From the NCBI GenBank assembly GCA_019459525.1, contig JAIBEY010000052.1, forward strand, positions 145,114-209,113: 64,000 nucleotides of DNA. The letters are read 5' to 3'. The number at the start of each line of letters is the position of its first letter. Within the stretch, counting starts at the first letter, position 1. The position numbers and the translations under genes are program-made. The stretch is from Prolixibacteraceae bacterium. GTDB lineage: Bacteria > Bacteroidota > Bacteroidia > Bacteroidales > Prolixibacteraceae. Of the stretch, positions 33,369-41,769 are shown one piece after another. The notes beneath the pieces are model-generated. The model was not told the DNA's origin. It worked only from the letters and a program-made list of their open reading frames with translations, and searched no databases.

Positions 33369-34433
33369 TTAGTTCTTACTTACCCATTCGGCAATCCAGT
33401 CACCTACTTCTGAAGTGGAGTATGGTTTTTCAGTTGAAATATCCACGGTTACCACTTTGGCATCCAGCGAAGCATCAACTGCTTTACGGATGATGGCGCC
33501 TTCAGCCTGAAGATCGAACGCGTATTCGAACATCATGGCAGCCGACAAAATGGTTGCAACCGGGTTGGCAATATTTTTACCGGCAGCTTGCGGATACGAA
33601 CCGTGAATAGGCTCGAACACCGAAGTGTGAATACCGATGGAAGCTGATGGGGACAAACCAAGCGAACCGGTAATTACGCTGGCCTCGTCGGTCAGGATAT
33701 CGCCGAACATGTTTTCGGTCACCATCACATCAAAGTTCTTTGGCCACTGGATAATCTGCATAGCGGCGTTATCAACGAACATGTATTCTGTCGTTACTTC
33801 CGGATAAGTTGGAGCCATTTCCTGAGCCACTTCGCGCCACAGACGTGAACTTTCCAACACGTTGGCTTTGTCAACTACAGTCAATTTTTTGTTGCGTTTC
33901 ATCGCATATTCGTAACCCAATTTCAGGATACGTTCCACTTCCATGCGGGTATAAACACAAACATCGAATGCGGTATTGCCATCGTCTTTTCGGCCTTTTT
34001 CACCGAAATAAATACCTCCAGTTAATTCGCGAATAGCCACAAAATCGGCGCCTTCAATCAGCTCGCGGCGAAGCGGTGATTTATGCAACAACGATGGGAA
34101 AGTTACTACCGGGCGAATGTTGGCATACAAGCCAAGTTTTTTGCGCATCAGCAACAAACCTTGTTCCGGGCGAACGGTTGCTTTCGGGTTGTTGTCGTAT
34201 TTCGGGTCGCCGATGGCACCAAACAATACGGCATCCGATTTCATACACAATTCGTGGGTTGAATCAGGATACGGAGCGCCCAATTCGTCAATGGCGCACG
34301 CGCCAGTCAACGCGTATTCGTATTCCAACTCGTGGTTGAATTTGGCAGCAACCGCTTTTACAACTTTCATGGCCTGATCGATAATTTCAGGACCGATCCC
34401 GTCGCCGGGAAGAATGGCTAATTTTAACTTCAT
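33369..34433 (-). CDS. leuB: 3-isopropylmalate dehydrogenase
   Basis: A 354-residue LeuB, catalysing NAD-dependent oxidative decarboxylation of 3-isopropylmalate. The N-terminal strand [17 protein letters not shown], the catalytic block (TGGIYFG), the substrate-binding [13 protein letters not shown] and the NAD loop [14 protein letters not shown] with the following [12 protein letters not shown] are all present. The length is standard. It is the last gene of the leu operon and is followed by an intrinsic terminator. Confidence 0.96.
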   Translation of the reverse strand: MKLKLAILPGDGIGPEIIDQAMKVVKAVAAKFNHELEYEYALTGACAIDELGAPYPDSTHELCMKSDAVLFGAIGDPKYDNNPKATVRPEQGLLLMRKKLGLYANIRPVVTFPSLLHKSPLRRELIEGADFVAIRELTGGIYFGEKGRKDDGNTAFDVCVYTRMEVERILKLGYEYAMKRNKKLTVVDKANVLESSRLWREVAQEMAPTYPEVTTEYMFVDNAAMQIIQWPKNFDVMVTENMFGDILTDEASVITGSLGLSPSASIGIHTSVFEPIHGSYPQAAGKNIANPVATILSAAMMFEYAFDLQAEGAIIRKAVDASLDAKVVTVDISTEKPYSTSEVGDWIAEWVSKN

Positions 34434-34503
34434 ATTTTTGGTTTTATTTATTTCGTTTTAAACCACATAGACGTATAGTTCACATAGAAAATAAAAATGT
34501 GTT

Positions 34504-35247
34504 CTATGTAACTATGTGGTTCCTATTTTTCCTTGCGCCGAAGGCTGCAAAGTTAAAATGTTTATGCAATACTATTGTTTCAGAAAATCCAACCTGTTTC
34601 ATCAGGTCAAACTGATACGACAAAGTTCGCGGTGTATCTTCCGATTCGTAGCGTTGCATGTACATTTCAATTTCTTCCTGACTAACTTGTTTCTTCAACA
34701 TGCTGATCCAACCTTCCAACATCATCTGATTAATCTCATCGGTTTCGCCAATTACGATATCGTTGATCCAGAATGTTCCACCGGGTTTCAGCGCATTGAA
34801 AACCTTCGCGAAAACCGATTCCCATTCCTGATCTTCACGCAGGTGATGAAGCGTTGTTCCGGCGGTAATCACATCGTAGCAGTTTTCGCCCAAGTCAATG
34901 TCGCGATAGTCGCCCTGAATGACAGTTACGGTTCCATTAATATTTTCACGAACGCGTTCTTCGGCTTTAGCCAGCATGTTCGCACTCAGGTCAATTAAGG
35001 TACAATCAACATCGGGAAGAAACGATGTAACTTTCACTGCATAATTTCCGCCTCCGCAACCCAAATCCAGAATTTTTGCTGCCTCCGGATTTAACAAAGC
35101 GGCCGTACGAGCTACCAACTCCATGCACAAAGGCGAATCGATGGCGGTAGTTTGGCCGGTCTCAATATTCGAAAACCGATCTACCTGCTGGTCGAAATTA
35201 TTCCGAATGGCTTCCGGGGTTGATTTTGTATGTTGAGGGATCATCAA
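34504..35247 (-). CDS. SAM-dependent methyltransferase inside the leu operon
   Basis: A 247-residue class I methyltransferase: motif I ILDLGCGGGNYA, acidic VDCTLIDLSANML, then VIQGDYRDIDLG and a helical C-terminal cap. The motif set resembles ubiquinone/tetrahydrofolate or small-acid methyltransferases, and perhaps isoprenoid O-methyltransferases. It lies between the second LeuA-like gene and leuB in the same direction, with 70 and 100 bases of spacing, so it should rise and fall with leucine enzymes. No known leucine step needs methylation; trans-aconitate-type carboxyl methylation of a leu intermediate would be one idea. Confidence 0.8.
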   Translation of the reverse strand: MMIPQHTKSTPEAIRNNFDQQVDRFSNIETGQTTAIDSPLCMELVARTAALLNPEAAKILDLGCGGGNYAVKVTSFLPDVDCTLIDLSANMLAKAEERVRENINGTVTVIQGDYRDIDLGENCYDVITAGTTLHHLREDQEWESVFAKVFNALKPGGTFWINDIVIGETDEINQMMLEGWISMLKKQVSQEEIEMYMQRYESEDTPRTLSYQFDLMKQVGFSETIVLHKHFNFAAFGARKNRNHIVT

Positions 35248-35310
35248 TTTTTAAAAATATCCAATAATAAATATCCAATGCTCAATATTCAAAACGTCTC
35301 ACTTCGCAAT

Positions 35311-35347
35311 CGAAACCTGAAACTTGGAACTTGGAACCTGAAACTTC
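35311..35347. repeat. GAAACCTGAAACTTGGAAC intergenic repeat
   Basis: Short tandem-like units (CCTGAAACTTGGAAC twice) lie just after the stop of the LeuA-like gene. The same unit type appears before DUF58 (6608-6638) and before batB and batD. Confidence 0.55.
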
Positions 35348-36886
35348 TTATTTTTCAATCAAATTCAGCATTCGCATAGTGGCTTTAATCGCAGCGGCGG
35401 TCTGGTCAGAATCGAGTCCGCGGGTTTTAAATTCGTGCCCCAATTCCCAGGTAATTAAAGTTTCAACCAACGCATCAGTTTGTCCTCCCGGAGGAATGGT
35501 AACCGAATAATCGAGTAATTTGGGGAAAGGCTTATCCAGTTCCCGGTACACCGACTGAACGGCATTCATAAAGGCATCATACTGACCATCACCGGCAGCA
35601 GTGGCCTCGTATTTCTCACCCTTCAGCATAAAGCTTACTGTGGCAGAAGGGCGCAGGCCCATGGCATGAGACAAGGAATAATTCACCAATTTAATAGCCG
35701 TTTCGCCATCCTCGTAATTCAGCACATCAGCCACAATATAAGGCAGATCTTCAATGGTTACAGTCTCTTTGCGGTCGCCCAGCTCAATAATCCGGTCGGT
35801 AACCAGTTTCAGGGAAGCAGCATCAAGCTCAATGCCCAAATCTTCGAGATTATTCTTAATATTTGCTTTTCCTGAAGTTTTTCCCAATGCATAAACACGG
35901 GTACGGCCAAACCGTTCAGGCAGCAAATCGTTGAAATACAAATTGTTTTTACTATCGCCATCAGCATGAATTCCACTGCATTGCGTAAATACGAATTCGC
36001 CGATCAGTGGCTTGTTGGTCGGGATGCGGATTCCGGAAAACGACTCAACCAGCTTCGAAATTTTATTGAGCATGGTTTCGTTCACACGTGTTTCCATTTT
36101 CATGTGATCTTTCACCGTTGCAATTACGCTCGAAAGCGGTGCGTTACCGGCCCGTTCGCCCAGTCCGTTAACGGTGGTGTGCACGGTGCGGATTCCTGCT
36201 TTTATGGCATGAAAAACATTGGCTATCGCCAAATCATAATCGTTGTGAGCATGAAAATCGAATCGGGCTTCCGGATAAGTTTCAATCATTTCGCGACAGA
36301 ACTCATAGGTCTCATCCGGATCGAGAATACCCAACGTGTCGGGCAACATGATACGATCGACATGCAGCTTCAGCAATTCAGAAACCATAAAATGAACGTA
36401 ATCTTTTGAATTACGCATCCCGTTCGACCAGTCTTCGAGGTAAACATTCACCCGAATGCCCAGTTCATCGGCATAATCAATCGACCTTTTAATGTCTTCG
36501 ATATGCTGTTCAGGGGTCTTCCGTAGTTGCTGGGTAACATGCCTGTACGAGCCTTTGCAAAGCAGGTTCAGCACTTTACCTCCGGCAGAATTGATCCAGT
36601 CGAGCGAGGTTTTCCCATCTACAAAACCAAGAATTTCAACCTGAGGTAAACGACCTTTATCTTTCGCCCATTCCATCACCCGTTTAGCGGCAAGAAATTC
36701 ACCGTCGGAAACGCGTGCCGATGCTATTTCGATACGATCAACCTTTACATCTTCCAACAGAATACGGGCAACACTCAGTTTTTCCATATCGGTGAATGAT
36801 ACTCCCGAGGTTTGCTCCCCATCCCGCAGTGTCGTATCCATGATACTTAGCACCTGATCCTTCACTTCAATTATTTTTCCTGTCAT
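35348..36886 (-). CDS. Second LeuA-like enzyme: 2-isopropylmalate or (R)-citramalate synthase
   Basis: A 512-residue enzyme of the HMGL-like/LeuA superfamily. The catalytic core opens with [18 protein letters not shown], the metal-site HAHNDYDLAIAN follows, and the C-terminal about 120 residues form a LeuA-type allosteric domain. It differs from the first LeuA of this operon ([15 protein letters not shown]) and contains the run GERAGNAPL. In Bacteroidetes this second copy is annotated either as IPM synthase or as citramalate synthase, which would make 2-oxobutyrate from pyruvate and acetyl-CoA. Its stop lies 100 bases from the methyltransferase start, its start eight bases from leuD. Confidence 0.8.
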   Translation of the reverse strand: MTGKIIEVKDQVLSIMDTTLRDGEQTSGVSFTDMEKLSVARILLEDVKVDRIEIASARVSDGEFLAAKRVMEWAKDKGRLPQVEILGFVDGKTSLDWINSAGGKVLNLLCKGSYRHVTQQLRKTPEQHIEDIKRSIDYADELGIRVNVYLEDWSNGMRNSKDYVHFMVSELLKLHVDRIMLPDTLGILDPDETYEFCREMIETYPEARFDFHAHNDYDLAIANVFHAIKAGIRTVHTTVNGLGERAGNAPLSSVIATVKDHMKMETRVNETMLNKISKLVESFSGIRIPTNKPLIGEFVFTQCSGIHADGDSKNNLYFNDLLPERFGRTRVYALGKTSGKANIKNNLEDLGIELDAASLKLVTDRIIELGDRKETVTIEDLPYIVADVLNYEDGETAIKLVNYSLSHAMGLRPSATVSFMLKGEKYEATAAGDGQYDAFMNAVQSVYRELDKPFPKLLDYSVTIPPGGQTDALVETLITWELGHEFKTRGLDSDQTAAAIKATMRMLNLIEK

Positions 36887-36894
36887 AATACGGT

Positions 36895-37479
36895 TTATTT
36901 TTCGAAGGCAGCGATCTCTTCTTTCATGCTGATCAAATAATCAATATCGTCGAGTCCATGAGTCAAACAATGTTTTTTGTACGGATTGATTGTAAAATCT
37001 GCCGATTCGCCAGTTGCTTTGATCGTAAATTTTTGATTCTGAAGATCAACTTCGAACTGTGCGTTATTGTCTGCACCAATGGCTGCAAATATCTTTTCCA
37101 GAAACTCAGGTGATACAACCACCGGAAGGATGCCATTGTTCAAAGCATTTCCCTGAAAGATGTCGGCAAAGAAGCTGGAAACCACTACGCGAAAGCCGTA
37201 GTCGTAAATGGCCCAGGCTGCATGTTCTCGACTCGAACCACTTCCGAAATTTTTGCCTCCAACCAATATTTCGCCTGAATATTTCGCCTGATTCAGCGGA
37301 AAATCGGCAATTGGCTGGTTGCTTTTATCGTAACGCCAGTCTCGGAACAGGTTATCGCCAAAACCTTTGCGCTCAACGGCTTTCAGAAAACGAGCCGGAA
37401 TAATCTGGTCAGTATCAATATTTTCTATGGGCAGCGGAACTGCCGAAGATGTTAATGTTGTAAATTTATCGTAAGCCAT
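36895..37479 (-). CDS. leuD: 3-isopropylmalate dehydratase small subunit
   Basis: A 194-residue LeuD, the small subunit that completes the aconitase-type isomerase with LeuC. The family's start ([25 protein letters not shown]) and the [13 protein letters not shown] loop that binds the substrate carboxylate are intact. The order leuC-leuD is interrupted by a four-helix-bundle gene and repeat DNA, although the two subunits are normally adjacent. Confidence 0.96.
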   Translation of the reverse strand: MAYDKFTTLTSSAVPLPIENIDTDQIIPARFLKAVERKGFGDNLFRDWRYDKSNQPIADFPLNQAKYSGEILVGGKNFGSGSSREHAAWAIYDYGFRVVVSSFFADIFQGNALNNGILPVVVSPEFLEKIFAAIGADNNAQFEVDLQNQKFTIKATGESADFTINPYKKHCLTHGLDDIDYLISMKEEIAAFEK

Positions 37480-37484
37480 TTTTA

Positions 37485-37525
37485 AAATATTAGAATGTTA
37501 GAATATTAGAATCTTGAATGACAGA
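37485..37525. repeat. TTAGAATATTAGAATCTTGAATG repeat, left copy
   Basis: Short direct repeats of TTAGAAT and CTTGAATG between leuD and the four-helix gene. The right copy (37913-38000) carries the same units, so the four-helix gene is bracketed. Confidence 0.65.
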
Positions 37526-37533
37526 AAACCGGA

Positions 37534-37908
37534 TTATTTATGTGAGTTATTTTGCAATGTCATTCTTGATTTTATTAAAATTGATGCGATTTCGTGAGCC
37601 TCATTCATTAAAGAAGAACCATTTGAGTTTGAATTTAAACCTTCATCCAAAGCAAATTCAATCCAGAATTCACTTTCATCAACTTCCTCAATCGCGATGC
37701 TCATTTTGCTTATCAACACCGGAACCGTTTGCGCAATGCAAGATGCCCAGTAATTGGCTGCTACTGAAGTTGAACATCGTATTAATTGACCACTGATGTG
37801 TCTCCCAAGTTGATCATTTGGAAGATCCAATGAAAACTTGACACAATCATGAGCAAACTTTTTTGTTCGCTTTTTGAGTTGATCTTTAAACAATGACAAA
37901 TCAGACAT
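37534..37908 (-). CDS. Four-helix bundle protein (23S rRNA intervening-sequence type)
   Basis: A 124-residue helical protein. The pattern FKDQLKKRTKKFAHDCVKFSLDLPND...LIRCSTSVAANYWAS is the familiar four-helix bundle/S23-type protein found in rRNA intervening sequences and scattered singly over Bacteroidetes genomes; the function is unknown. Here it sits in the leu operon between leuC and leuD, bracketed by TTAGAAT-type repeats, and so looks like an insertion. There is no rRNA gene nearby. Confidence 0.85.
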   Translation of the reverse strand: MSDLSLFKDQLKKRTKKFAHDCVKFSLDLPNDQLGRHISGQLIRCSTSVAANYWASCIAQTVPVLISKMSIAIEEVDESEFWIEFALDEGLNSNSNGSSLMNEAHEIASILIKSRMTLQNNSHK

Positions 37909-37912
37909 TTCA

Positions 37913-38118
37913 GAAGATTAGAAGGTTAAATTTAAAAATCTAGAATGTTAGAATATTAAAATCTTGAATGTTAGAATCTTGAATATTAGAATATCAGAAG
38001 CCAGATTCTTTTCATTCGAGATTCAAGACTTAAGATTTGAGACACTTTTTCATTCAAAACTCAAGATTCATCATTCGAGACTCTTTTTCACTTAAGATTC
38101 GAGACTCATAATTCAAGA
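37913..38118. repeat. Degenerate repeat block between four-helix gene and leuC
   Basis: About 200 bases of degenerate tandem units: first TTAGAATATT / CTTGAATG (37913-38000), then the inverted sense ATTCAAGACTTAAGATTYGAGACTC (38015-38118). The two halves are roughly reverse complements. The left half matches the repeat at 37485-37525. No gene is encoded. Confidence 0.65.
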
Positions 38119-38121
38119 TTC

Positions 38122-39522
38122 CTAAAGGAACTCTCTCGGATCAGTAATCTTTCCTGTTACGGCGGCGGCAGCGGCGGTTAGCGGACTGGCGAGCAAGGTG
38201 CGGGCGCCTGGTCCCTGACGACCTTCGAAGTTGCGGTTCGAGGTGGATACCGAATATTTTCCTTCCGGAATTTTATCGTCGTTCATGGCTAAACATGCTG
38301 AACATCCCGGCTGACGCAGTTCGAAACCTGCTTCATTCAGAATTTCAACCAAACCTTCAGCAATGATTTGTTTCTCTACAGCACGTGATCCGGGAACAAT
38401 CCAGGCAGTCACATTGTCGGCTTTCTTTTTGCCTTTCACAAATTGTGCAAAAGCGCGGAAATCTTCAATGCGGCCATTGGTGCAACTTCCAACGAAAACA
38501 TAGTCGATTTGTTTGCCAACCATTTTGTCGCCTTCTGTGTAACCCATGTATTTCAACGACTTTTCGTAAGTCAGCTTGTCGTTGCCAATTAAACCGGCAC
38601 TGGTCGGAACATTTTTCGAAATGCCAATTCCCATTCCCGGATTGGTTCCAAAAGTGATCATCGGTTCGATATTGGCTGCATCAAATTCATAGACTGTATC
38701 GAAAACTGCATCAGCATCCGATTTCAATGTTTTCCAGTAAGCCAAAGTTTTATCCCATGCTTCGCCTTTTGGTGCAAATTCGCGACCTTTCACGTAGTCG
38801 AAAGTAGTCTGATCAGGAGCAATCATCCCGCCACGCGCACCACATTCGATGCTCATGTTGCAAAGTGTCATACGTCCTTCCATGGTCAGGCTTTCAATGG
38901 CCGATCCAGCAAACTCAACAAAATGGCCAGTTCCGCCAGATGTTGAAATCTGAGCGATTACATATAAAGCGATATCTTTTGCTGTAACGCCTTTGTTGAG
39001 CTTACCGTTTACCGAGATCAGCATTTTCTTTGGTTTCGGCTGCATGATACACTGACTGGCCAACACCATTTCCACTTCACTGGTACCGATTCCGAATGCA
39101 ATTGCTCCGAAAGCACCGTGAGTAGATGTGTGGCTATCGCCGCAAACAATGGTCATTCCGGGTTGGGTAATCCCCATTTCAGGACCAATGATGTGAACAA
39201 CTCCGTGCCCTTCGGTTCCTAGCCCATGATAAACGATGCCATGTTTGGCGCAGTTTTTCTTCAGCATTTCCACCTGATTGCGCGACAACTCGTCTTTAAT
39301 ACTCAGGTGCTGATCGATGGTTGGCACGTTGTGGTCGGGGGTTGCAACCGTTTTTTCGGGGCGGAGCACTTTCGCACCGCGTTTTTCCAATCCCAAAAAT
39401 GCAACCGGACTCGTCACTTCGTGGATAAAATGACGGTCGATGTAAATTACGCTTGGGCCGCCTTCAACCTCTTTCACTACATGCGAATCCCAAATTTTGT
39501 CGAATAAAGTTTTTGCTTCCAT
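38122..39522 (-). CDS. leuC: 3-isopropylmalate dehydratase large subunit
   Basis: A 466-residue LeuC, the [4Fe-4S] subunit that isomerises 2- to 3-isopropylmalate. The cluster cysteines appear in [13 protein letters not shown] and GCSACLAMN, and the opening [12 protein letters not shown] is standard. Length is normal. Between its start and leuA lies 253 bases of repeat-like DNA without genes. Confidence 0.96.
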   Translation of the reverse strand: MEAKTLFDKIWDSHVVKEVEGGPSVIYIDRHFIHEVTSPVAFLGLEKRGAKVLRPEKTVATPDHNVPTIDQHLSIKDELSRNQVEMLKKNCAKHGIVYHGLGTEGHGVVHIIGPEMGITQPGMTIVCGDSHTSTHGAFGAIAFGIGTSEVEMVLASQCIMQPKPKKMLISVNGKLNKGVTAKDIALYVIAQISTSGGTGHFVEFAGSAIESLTMEGRMTLCNMSIECGARGGMIAPDQTTFDYVKGREFAPKGEAWDKTLAYWKTLKSDADAVFDTVYEFDAANIEPMITFGTNPGMGIGISKNVPTSAGLIGNDKLTYEKSLKYMGYTEGDKMVGKQIDYVFVGSCTNGRIEDFRAFAQFVKGKKKADNVTAWIVPGSRAVEKQIIAEGLVEILNEAGFELRQPGCSACLAMNDDKIPEGKYSVSTSNRNFEGRQGPGARTLLASPLTAAAAAVTGKITDPREFL

Positions 39523-39602
39523 TATACTTTTGTTCTTCTCTCCTGAAAAACAATGATCCAGAAGATTTCAGTTAATTATTTCTCTTTTAATCGTTTTGCT
39601 CA

Positions 39603-39733
39603 TTCCGTCCGAAAAGAGGTCTTCACTTTTCCGATTACCATTTCGCGGACGGACTTTTCGCCTTTTACCGTTTCCCCGGGGTTTCGCTACGCTGCACCCC
39701 GGGCTATTGATATTTAACCCTTTCAGGGTAACA
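39603..39733. repeat. GC-rich palindromic intergenic element between leuA and leuC
   Basis: Two inverted repeats: CCGTCCG with CGGACGG in the left part, and CCCCGGGG...CACCCCGGG-type arms at 39674-39730 followed by TTTAACCC...GGGT. The GC content is well above the surroundings. I remember similar CCCCGGGGTTTCGCTNCGCTGC elements from Bacteroidetes intergenic regions. It might form a transcriptional pause inside the operon. Confidence 0.55.
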
Positions 39734-39775
39734 CAATTTTCAAATCTTTTTTACTGATAACTGAGACTGCGACTT

Positions 39776-41296
39776 TCACCCCTGAACAGCTTTTGTGGCT
39801 CCAGGAATTTTGTTAATCGCATCCAGGAAAGCTTCGACCGATGCGGTGATGATGTCGGTATTGGCGCCAAATCCGTGGTAAATACCTTCTTCGTGTTTTA
39901 CCTGCATGTGCACTTTTCCCAAATCGTCGCTACCGCGATTAATGGCCTGTATCAAAAATTCTTCCAACACCACTTTACGGTGAATGATTTTCTTAACTGC
40001 TTTCAACGCTGCATCAACCGGACCGTTTCCTGAAGCTGTGGCATCCAGAATTTCACCCGCAATATTCAGGCGGACATTGGCAATCGGCACCAATCCTTTT
40101 CCGGTAACCACTTGCAGAAAGTCCAATTTCACACGACGTTCTTTCTGTGTAACGTCGCCCAATAAAGCAGCTACGTCGTCGTCTTTAATATCTTTTTTCT
40201 TATCAGCCAATTTCAGGAACTGATCGTAAACTTCATCAAGCTTTTCTTTGTCCAGTTCGAAACCCATCAGTTCAAGCCGGTGTTTCAACGCTGCGCGTCC
40301 GCTGCGGGCTGTCAACACAATGCTCGATTCGTTGATACCCACATCATTTGGATCCATGATTTCATAGTTTTCGCGGTTCTTCAACACTCCATCCTGATGA
40401 ATTCCGGAGGAATGAGCAAAAGCATTGCGCCCTACAATTGCTTTGTTGGGCTGAACCGGCATATTCATCAGGTTTGAAACCAAACGGCTTGTTTTGTAAA
40501 TGTTCTTCGTATTGATATTGGTGTCGATATTTAAAATCGCATAACGGCTTTTCAGGATCATCACCACTTCTTCCAACGAAGTATTTCCGGCACGTTCGCC
40601 AATCCCGTTGATGGTCACCTCGGCCTGACGGGCTCCGTTCATGATCCCCGCAATGGTATTGGCAGTGGCCATCCCTAAGTCGTTGTGGCAGTGAGTTGAT
40701 AAAATCGCTTTATGCACGTTTGGCACGTTATCAATCAGGTATTTTATTTTGGCGCCAAATTCGTGCGGCATAGTATAACCTGTTGTATCCGGAATATTCA
40801 CTACCGTTGCACCAGCTTTAATTACCGCTTCAACCACACGGGCCAGGTACTCGTTTTCGGTACGTCCGGCATCTTCAGCGTAAAACTCTACATCTTCGAC
40901 ATACTTTTTGGCATATTTTACAGCCGCAATCGCACGTTCAATAATTTCATCCTGATTCGAGTTCAGCTTGTAATGAATATGGTAAAACGAAGTTCCGATA
41001 CCAGTGTGAATACGTCCTTTCTTTGCAAATTTGAGAGCTTCGGCTGCAACATCAATGTCTTTTTCGACTGCGCGGGTGAGGGCACAAATGGTTGGCCAGG
41101 TAACCGCTTTTGAAATTTCTACTACCGAATTGAAATCGCCAGGACTTGAAATCGGGAAGCCAGCTTCGATGACATCAACACCAAGTTCTTCCAAAGCTCG
41201 TGCAACTTCAATTTTCTCAACTGTGTTCAACTGACACCCGGGAACTTGTTCCCCATCGCGCAAAGTGGTGTCAAAAATGTACAATCTGTCGCTCAT
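39776..41296 (-). CDS. leuA: 2-isopropylmalate synthase
   Basis: A 506-residue LeuA, condensing acetyl-CoA with 2-oxoisovalerate. ATG 41296 ([20 protein letters not shown]) matches the family start; 16 codons upstream are open but lie inside the leader terminator region and have no homology. The metal motif [12 protein letters not shown] and [12 protein letters not shown] are intact, and the C-terminal LeuA dimer regulatory domain (about residues 385-506) is complete, so leucine feedback inhibition is expected. A leucine attenuator precedes the gene. Confidence 0.96.
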   Translation of the reverse strand: MSDRLYIFDTTLRDGEQVPGCQLNTVEKIEVARALEELGVDVIEAGFPISSPGDFNSVVEISKAVTWPTICALTRAVEKDIDVAAEALKFAKKGRIHTGIGTSFYHIHYKLNSNQDEIIERAIAAVKYAKKYVEDVEFYAEDAGRTENEYLARVVEAVIKAGATVVNIPDTTGYTMPHEFGAKIKYLIDNVPNVHKAILSTHCHNDLGMATANTIAGIMNGARQAEVTINGIGERAGNTSLEEVVMILKSRYAILNIDTNINTKNIYKTSRLVSNLMNMPVQPNKAIVGRNAFAHSSGIHQDGVLKNRENYEIMDPNDVGINESSIVLTARSGRAALKHRLELMGFELDKEKLDEVYDQFLKLADKKKDIKDDDVAALLGDVTQKERRVKLDFLQVVTGKGLVPIANVRLNIAGEILDATASGNGPVDAALKAVKKIIHRKVVLEEFLIQAINRGSDDLGKVHMQVKHEEGIYHGFGANTDIITASVEAFLDAINKIPGATKAVQG

Positions 41297-41330
41297 AACT
41301 ATTTGTTTTATTGTTATTTCTATATGGTAT

Positions 41331-41364
41331 AAAAAAAAAGCCATTCCCTGATTTGAGAATGGCC
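41331..41364 (-). terminator. Leu leader terminator (attenuator hairpin)
   Basis: In the minus direction GGCCATTC, loop, GAATGGC and nine T. The 5' arm (CCATTCTCAA, 41353-41362) is also the partner of the antiterminator at 41394-41403. It lies 35 bases before the leuA ATG. Confidence 0.92.
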
Positions 41365-41393
41365 TTATTTAAGCTCTTATAGTTTTACCCATA

Positions 41394-41403
41394 CCATTCT
41401 CAA
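41394..41403 (-). promoter_or_regulatory. Antiterminator segment overlapping the leader stop codon
   Basis: TTGAGAATGG on the minus strand contains the TGA stop of the leader peptide and is a perfect 10-base complement of CCATTCTCAA, the first arm of the terminator. A ribosome finishing the leader would hide it; a ribosome stalled at the leucine codons would leave it free. Confidence 0.9.
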
Positions 41404-41471
41404 TCGCGCATCCAAATTAGAAGAATACCGAGAAGGAGACCTAGAAGGGAAATGTTAGCAAAACCTGTCAT
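41400..41471 (-). CDS. leuL: Leucine operon leader peptide
   Basis: A 23-codon frame, ATG 41471 to TGA 41402-41400, encoding M T G F A N I S L L G L L L G I L L I W M R D. Seven of 23 residues are leucine, five of them in LLGLLL and the rest in ILLI, written with CTT, CTA and CTC codons rather than CTG. Ribosome stalling at these codons when Leu-tRNA is scarce would let the antiterminator (41394-41403) block the terminator (41331-41364) and allow transcription of leuA and the following genes. It is the classical leader-peptide attenuation design. The sequence is too short for automatic gene calling. An A/T-rich promoter region precedes it. Confidence 0.92.
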   Translation of the reverse strand: MTGFANISLLGLLLGILLIWMRD

Positions 41472-41712
41472 TTTTGAATAATTTGATGCAAATATGAACA
41501 TTATTTTTTAAAATGAAAACAAAACAAACATTTTTATTCGGATTACGAAGAAAAAGATAAAAATATCCGAATCTATACCCATCCTGTGGTTTTGTTCCTC
41601 AAAAACTGAAACAAAGATTTTGGAAGAAGGTTCGTAGCATGCTCGGAATGGAGATTAAAGTTTAATTTCCTCGTTCAGGCAGCCTCACTAAAATTGTAGA
41701 AATATGAAATAA

Positions 41713-41750
41713 GAAAAGCCGTCACAATTTTTAATTTGCGACGGCTTTTC
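41713..41750 (-). terminator. Terminator of the OmpA-family gene
   Basis: GAAAAGCCGTC and GACGGCTTTTC (11 bp) around an A/T loop, 20 bases after the stop at 41770. Confidence 0.8.
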
Positions 41751-41769
41751 ATACAAAATCAGCAATTAA

